Positions 61,553-64,000 of a stretch of DNA of 64,000 nt are shown here, piece after piece. The stretch spans positions 310,001-374,000 of the forward strand of contig CAVYUP010000005.1 of assembly GCA_963771705.1 (NCBI GenBank), given 5' to 3'. Position numbers and translations under genes: made by a program. The notes under the pieces are model-generated. The model saw only the letters and a list, made by a program, of their open reading frames with translations, made no database searches and had not been told where the DNA came from. Position 1 is the first letter of the stretch. Every line of letters begins with the position of its first letter. Source of the stretch: DATFVA01 sp963771705. GTDB taxonomy: Bacteria; Bacteroidota; Ignavibacteria; Ignavibacteriales; Ignavibacteriaceae.

Positions 61553-64000
61553 TAAACGGCCGTTACAAAATATCAGGAAAAGTTGGGGAGGGAAGAAGTA
61601 CCGTTTTCCTTTGCGAAGATGTCCTGAAAAAAAACTCCCGGCTGGCAGTCAAAATTTTACCTTCCTCGGTAAATAACGAAGAAAAAAAGGCTTTCCGTGA
61701 TGAATATTTCCTCCTGCAGAAATTAAATCACCCGAATATTATCAGCGTATTCGACTTTGGTGTGGTCACGTCATCCGACGAAGATGATAAGAACTTCAAT
61801 ATCAGTACAGGCAGTTCTTTCTTCACTCTCGAATACTTCGACGGTGTGGAACTTTATGAATCGAAAAATTTAGATAATGAAAATAATTTAATCGATATTA
61901 TTTGTCAGATCTCCTCTGTGCTCTATTATCTCCACCAGTCATCCTATATATACTACGATCTTAAGTCGGAAAATATACTCATTAAAGAACACGATAATCA
62001 GCCGGTTATAAAATTCATAGATTTTGGTCTTGTCTCCGGAGGTAAGGATGTAAATAGTGTCAGTGCAAGGGGAACCTCAGAATATATCGCGCCGGAAATT
62101 CTTAGAAAAGAAACAATTGATCACCGCATCGACCTTTATTCTTTTGGAATACTTCTCTATAAAATATTATACGGCAAATTTCCTTTTTCAGCTAAAGATC
62201 AGCTTGGAATATATAAAGCTCATCTTAATGAACAGTTTGAGTTTCCTGATTCTTCTTATAGCGGTAAGCTCGTTGAAGTGGTAAAAGTCTTGCTGAGCAA
62301 AGATCCTGATGAAAGATATTATACTTCAATAGGTATAATAAATGAGATAGCTCCGGAGAAACTGCATAACCTCAGGAAGGATTGGACCAGGGTCCAAACC
62401 TTTACCGCCAGGAAAGACGCCTTCTCTATAATCTCTACCTACATCGGACAGGAAAACGGGGGAGAGGTTTTAGCCTTAAAAGGCGCGGAAGGTTCTGGCA
62501 AGACCATGCTTCTGCAGGAGTTAAACTATAAGTACCCTTTCTCTTTCATCCTCTCCGGTGATCAAAGGACTGAAGGCAATATCTGGCAGCTGTTTTTAAG
62601 AAAAATGCTGTATCATGAGAAAATTTATTCCGGGATTGATCCGGAGACTCTTTCGGCAGCAGAGAGACTCCTTAACGGTAATAACGCTAATCTTGTTGAA
62701 GAACTTAAAACCATTATAATCAAATTCATTTCAGCCGGCAGGTTTATTTTATTAGTAGATAACTTTAATCAGATCAGCGATTTCGATCTGGATATCTTTC
62801 TGCAGATCATCCCTATACTTCAGGTCAATAAAATTAAAGTGGTTCTTACCGAAGACTCCTCAACCGAATATAAATCGAAAGCTGTTAACAGTCTTCAGGT
62901 GATTAACCTTAATCCGTTTACCGAAACTGACGTTACTGAATTTGTACAAAATAGTTTCGCTTCATTTTATCCCTTTGAGGAAATTAAAAAAGCGGTAATT
63001 CTCTATTCAGACCTTTTACCCGGCAGTATCGAAATTTTCCTGAAGGATCTGATTGTACTTGATATACTGAAATTTACAGTGAATGGACCTACGCTCGGGA
63101 TTGATAAAAATATAGATGATATTCTGCAGGGAAGCCAGGAGGATATTTACAAATTCAGAATTCAGAATCTTGATTCAGAAAGCAGGGACGTTGCTGTTTT
63201 CCTTTCATTGTTTAAGGTTAATCTGGATCTCAAAACTATTGCTTTGCTGACTGACAGGACGGAACACAATATTAATAGTACTCTGATAAAATTGTCCGAA
63301 GCAAATATCATTCATTTTAATCCTGTTATAGAAGTTACACAATTCACTTCCCGGGGAATAAAGGAGTATATCTGTTCAACTATTGAAAACCCCGAAGAAG
63401 CACACCTTGAAGCGGCGCGGCTGATATCCGGCAGACTTCCTGATTTTGATAGGAATGAACTTGCAGAACATTGGGAGGCTGCTGGAGAGTACGAGCTTGC
63501 ATATGACGCCCTTAAGGAAGAATTAACCAGAGCAAAGAATGCTTCGGCTCTGGCTTATGAAAGAAGTCTGCTCGAACATCTCAAAGGTATGCCGCTCAAA
63601 GATGAAAGCCTGAAAGAAGTTAAAATAGAATTAAGCAGCTGCCTGTTCCAGATAGGCGAGCATCAGGCCAGCCTTACGATGATAAATGAATTACTGGAGG
63701 AATCCCTTTCTTCTCAGGAAGAGATAACATTAAAAATATTAAAAGGTAAAGCGCTTATCTCGAGCCAGAACCTCGAAGAAGGAAAAAAACTGCTGGAGTC
63801 AATATTAACCAGGATTGAAAGCAATGAAACAAGAAATGAGATCTTAGCGGAAATAGCCGAGGCTGAGTTTGAAATGGCTAAATATGATGAGGCCTGGCAG
63901 CTTGCTGATAAACTAATAGCCGACCCCGCAACTTCCGTTGATATCAAAGCTAAGATATACAGAATAAAAGGACTGTTAGAGTTATTCAAGAACAATAATC
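61549..64000 (+). CDS. Ser/Thr protein kinase with STAND-like ATPase and helical-repeat region (partial, runs off window)
   Basis: The frame opens at ATG 61549, overlapping the permease stop as ATGA, and stays open for 817 codons to the window end. Kinase domain about 1-260: glycine loop GKVGEGRSTVFL, Lys of LAVKIL, YYDLKSENILI catalytic loop (HRD Asp kept, His-Arg replaced by Tyr-Tyr), IDFGLV and APEIL. A linker and ATPase domain follow (about 290-560), with Walker A LKGAEGSGKTMLLQEL and RFILLVDNFNQIS as Walker B-like. From about 600 a helical repeat region starts (AEHWEAAGEYELAYDALKEELTRA; LLEEGKKLLESIL). Such PknK-like proteins often end in GAF or histidine-kinase parts, not visible here. 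Confidence 0.88.
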   Translation, partial: MINGRYKISGKVGEGRSTVFLCEDVLKKNSRLAVKILPSSVNNEEKKAFRDEYFLLQKLNHPNIISVFDFGVVTSSDEDDKNFNISTGSSFFTLEYFDGVELYESKNLDNENNLIDIICQISSVLYYLHQSSYIYYDLKSENILIKEHDNQPVIKFIDFGLVSGGKDVNSVSARGTSEYIAPEILRKETIDHRIDLYSFGILLYKILYGKFPFSAKDQLGIYKAHLNEQFEFPDSSYSGKLVEVVKVLLSKDPDERYYTSIGIINEIAPEKLHNLRKDWTRVQTFTARKDAFSIISTYIGQENGGEVLALKGAEGSGKTMLLQELNYKYPFSFILSGDQRTEGNIWQLFLRKMLYHEKIYSGIDPETLSAAERLLNGNNANLVEELKTIIIKFISAGRFILLVDNFNQISDFDLDIFLQIIPILQVNKIKVVLTEDSSTEYKSKAVNSLQVINLNPFTETDVTEFVQNSFASFYPFEEIKKAVILYSDLLPGSIEIFLKDLIVLDILKFTVNGPTLGIDKNIDDILQGSQEDIYKFRIQNLDSESRDVAVFLSLFKVNLDLKTIALLTDRTEHNINSTLIKLSEANIIHFNPVIEVTQFTSRGIKEYICSTIENPEEAHLEAARLISGRLPDFDRNELAEHWEAAGEYELAYDALKEELTRAKNASALAYERSLLEHLKGMPLKDESLKEVKIELSSCLFQIGEHQASLTMINELLEESLSSQEEITLKILKGKALISSQNLEEGKKLLESILTRIESNETRNEILAEIAEAEFEMAKYDEAWQLADKLIADPATSVDIKAKIYRIKGLLELFKNNN

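Overview
The window looks like chromosomal DNA of a bacterium in or near the Ignavibacteria (Bacteroidota/Chlorobi group). Three secreted proteins end in the type IX sorting domain with the QNYPNPFNPST motif. There are TonB-dependent and OmpA/thrombospondin-repeat outer membrane proteins, PdxB-type vitamin B6 synthesis, an Aquifex-type aconitase, and AT-rich intergenic DNA. I saw no rRNA or tRNA gene, CRISPR array, insertion sequence or prophage gene. Assignment to the group is inference from gene content.

Layout. 1-11554: end of an outer-membrane transporter, a lipoprotein, class II photolyase, the tRNA hydroxylase TrhO, a TonB-dependent receptor followed by a six-Asp-box exported protein, an orphan PAS histidine kinase, a MORN/TonB protein and PdxB. 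11709-13088: MgtE. 13281-21002: one co-directional nucleotide-sugar operon (wbpA, wbpB, wbpD, rmlA, rmlC, wbpE, fcl, gmd) for surface polysaccharide precursors, with a one-base frameshift at the end of rmlA. 20999-26062 (minus): an ECF sigma factor, a membrane zinc-finger anti-sigma factor with periplasmic TPRs, and a 1152-residue TPR-CHAT caspase-like protease with a C-terminal membrane anchor. A type IX cargo gene diverges from them. 27916-34388: OmpA/TSP3 protein, PepT, U32 peptidase, pyrophosphatase, ProRS. 34399-41716 (minus): a run of small stress and repair genes (RibD-like reductase, DUF1579, Ada, epimerase, OmdA, exported MsrB, haem-binding protein, YbaK) ending in a frameshifted GYD-domain gene. 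41970-55414: aconitase, DUF421, nicotinate phosphoribosyltransferase, queC-queF-glnD-murI, asparaginase, Nfu, Ogt, a KamA-family radical SAM enzyme and a 54-residue basic protein. 55575-64000: Cys-tRNA deacylase and two ABC ATPases divergent from a substrate-binding lipoprotein and two permeases. The second permease gene overlaps by 4 bases a large Ser/Thr kinase with an ATPase and a helical-repeat region, which runs off the window.

Most worth a second look are: the sigma/anti-sigma/TPR-CHAT triad, which resembles in parts the Craspase (type III-E CRISPR) TPR-CHAT/Csx30/RpoE pathway but has no CRISPR and is laid out across the membrane; the peptide-type ABC transporter translationally coupled to a STAND-like kinase; a compact non-coding element at 37855-38006 (two 14-bp direct repeats enclosing an 11-bp-period array and a 10-bp-stem hairpin), with a second 11-bp array at 2339-2382; and two single-base frameshifts (rmlA, GYD).
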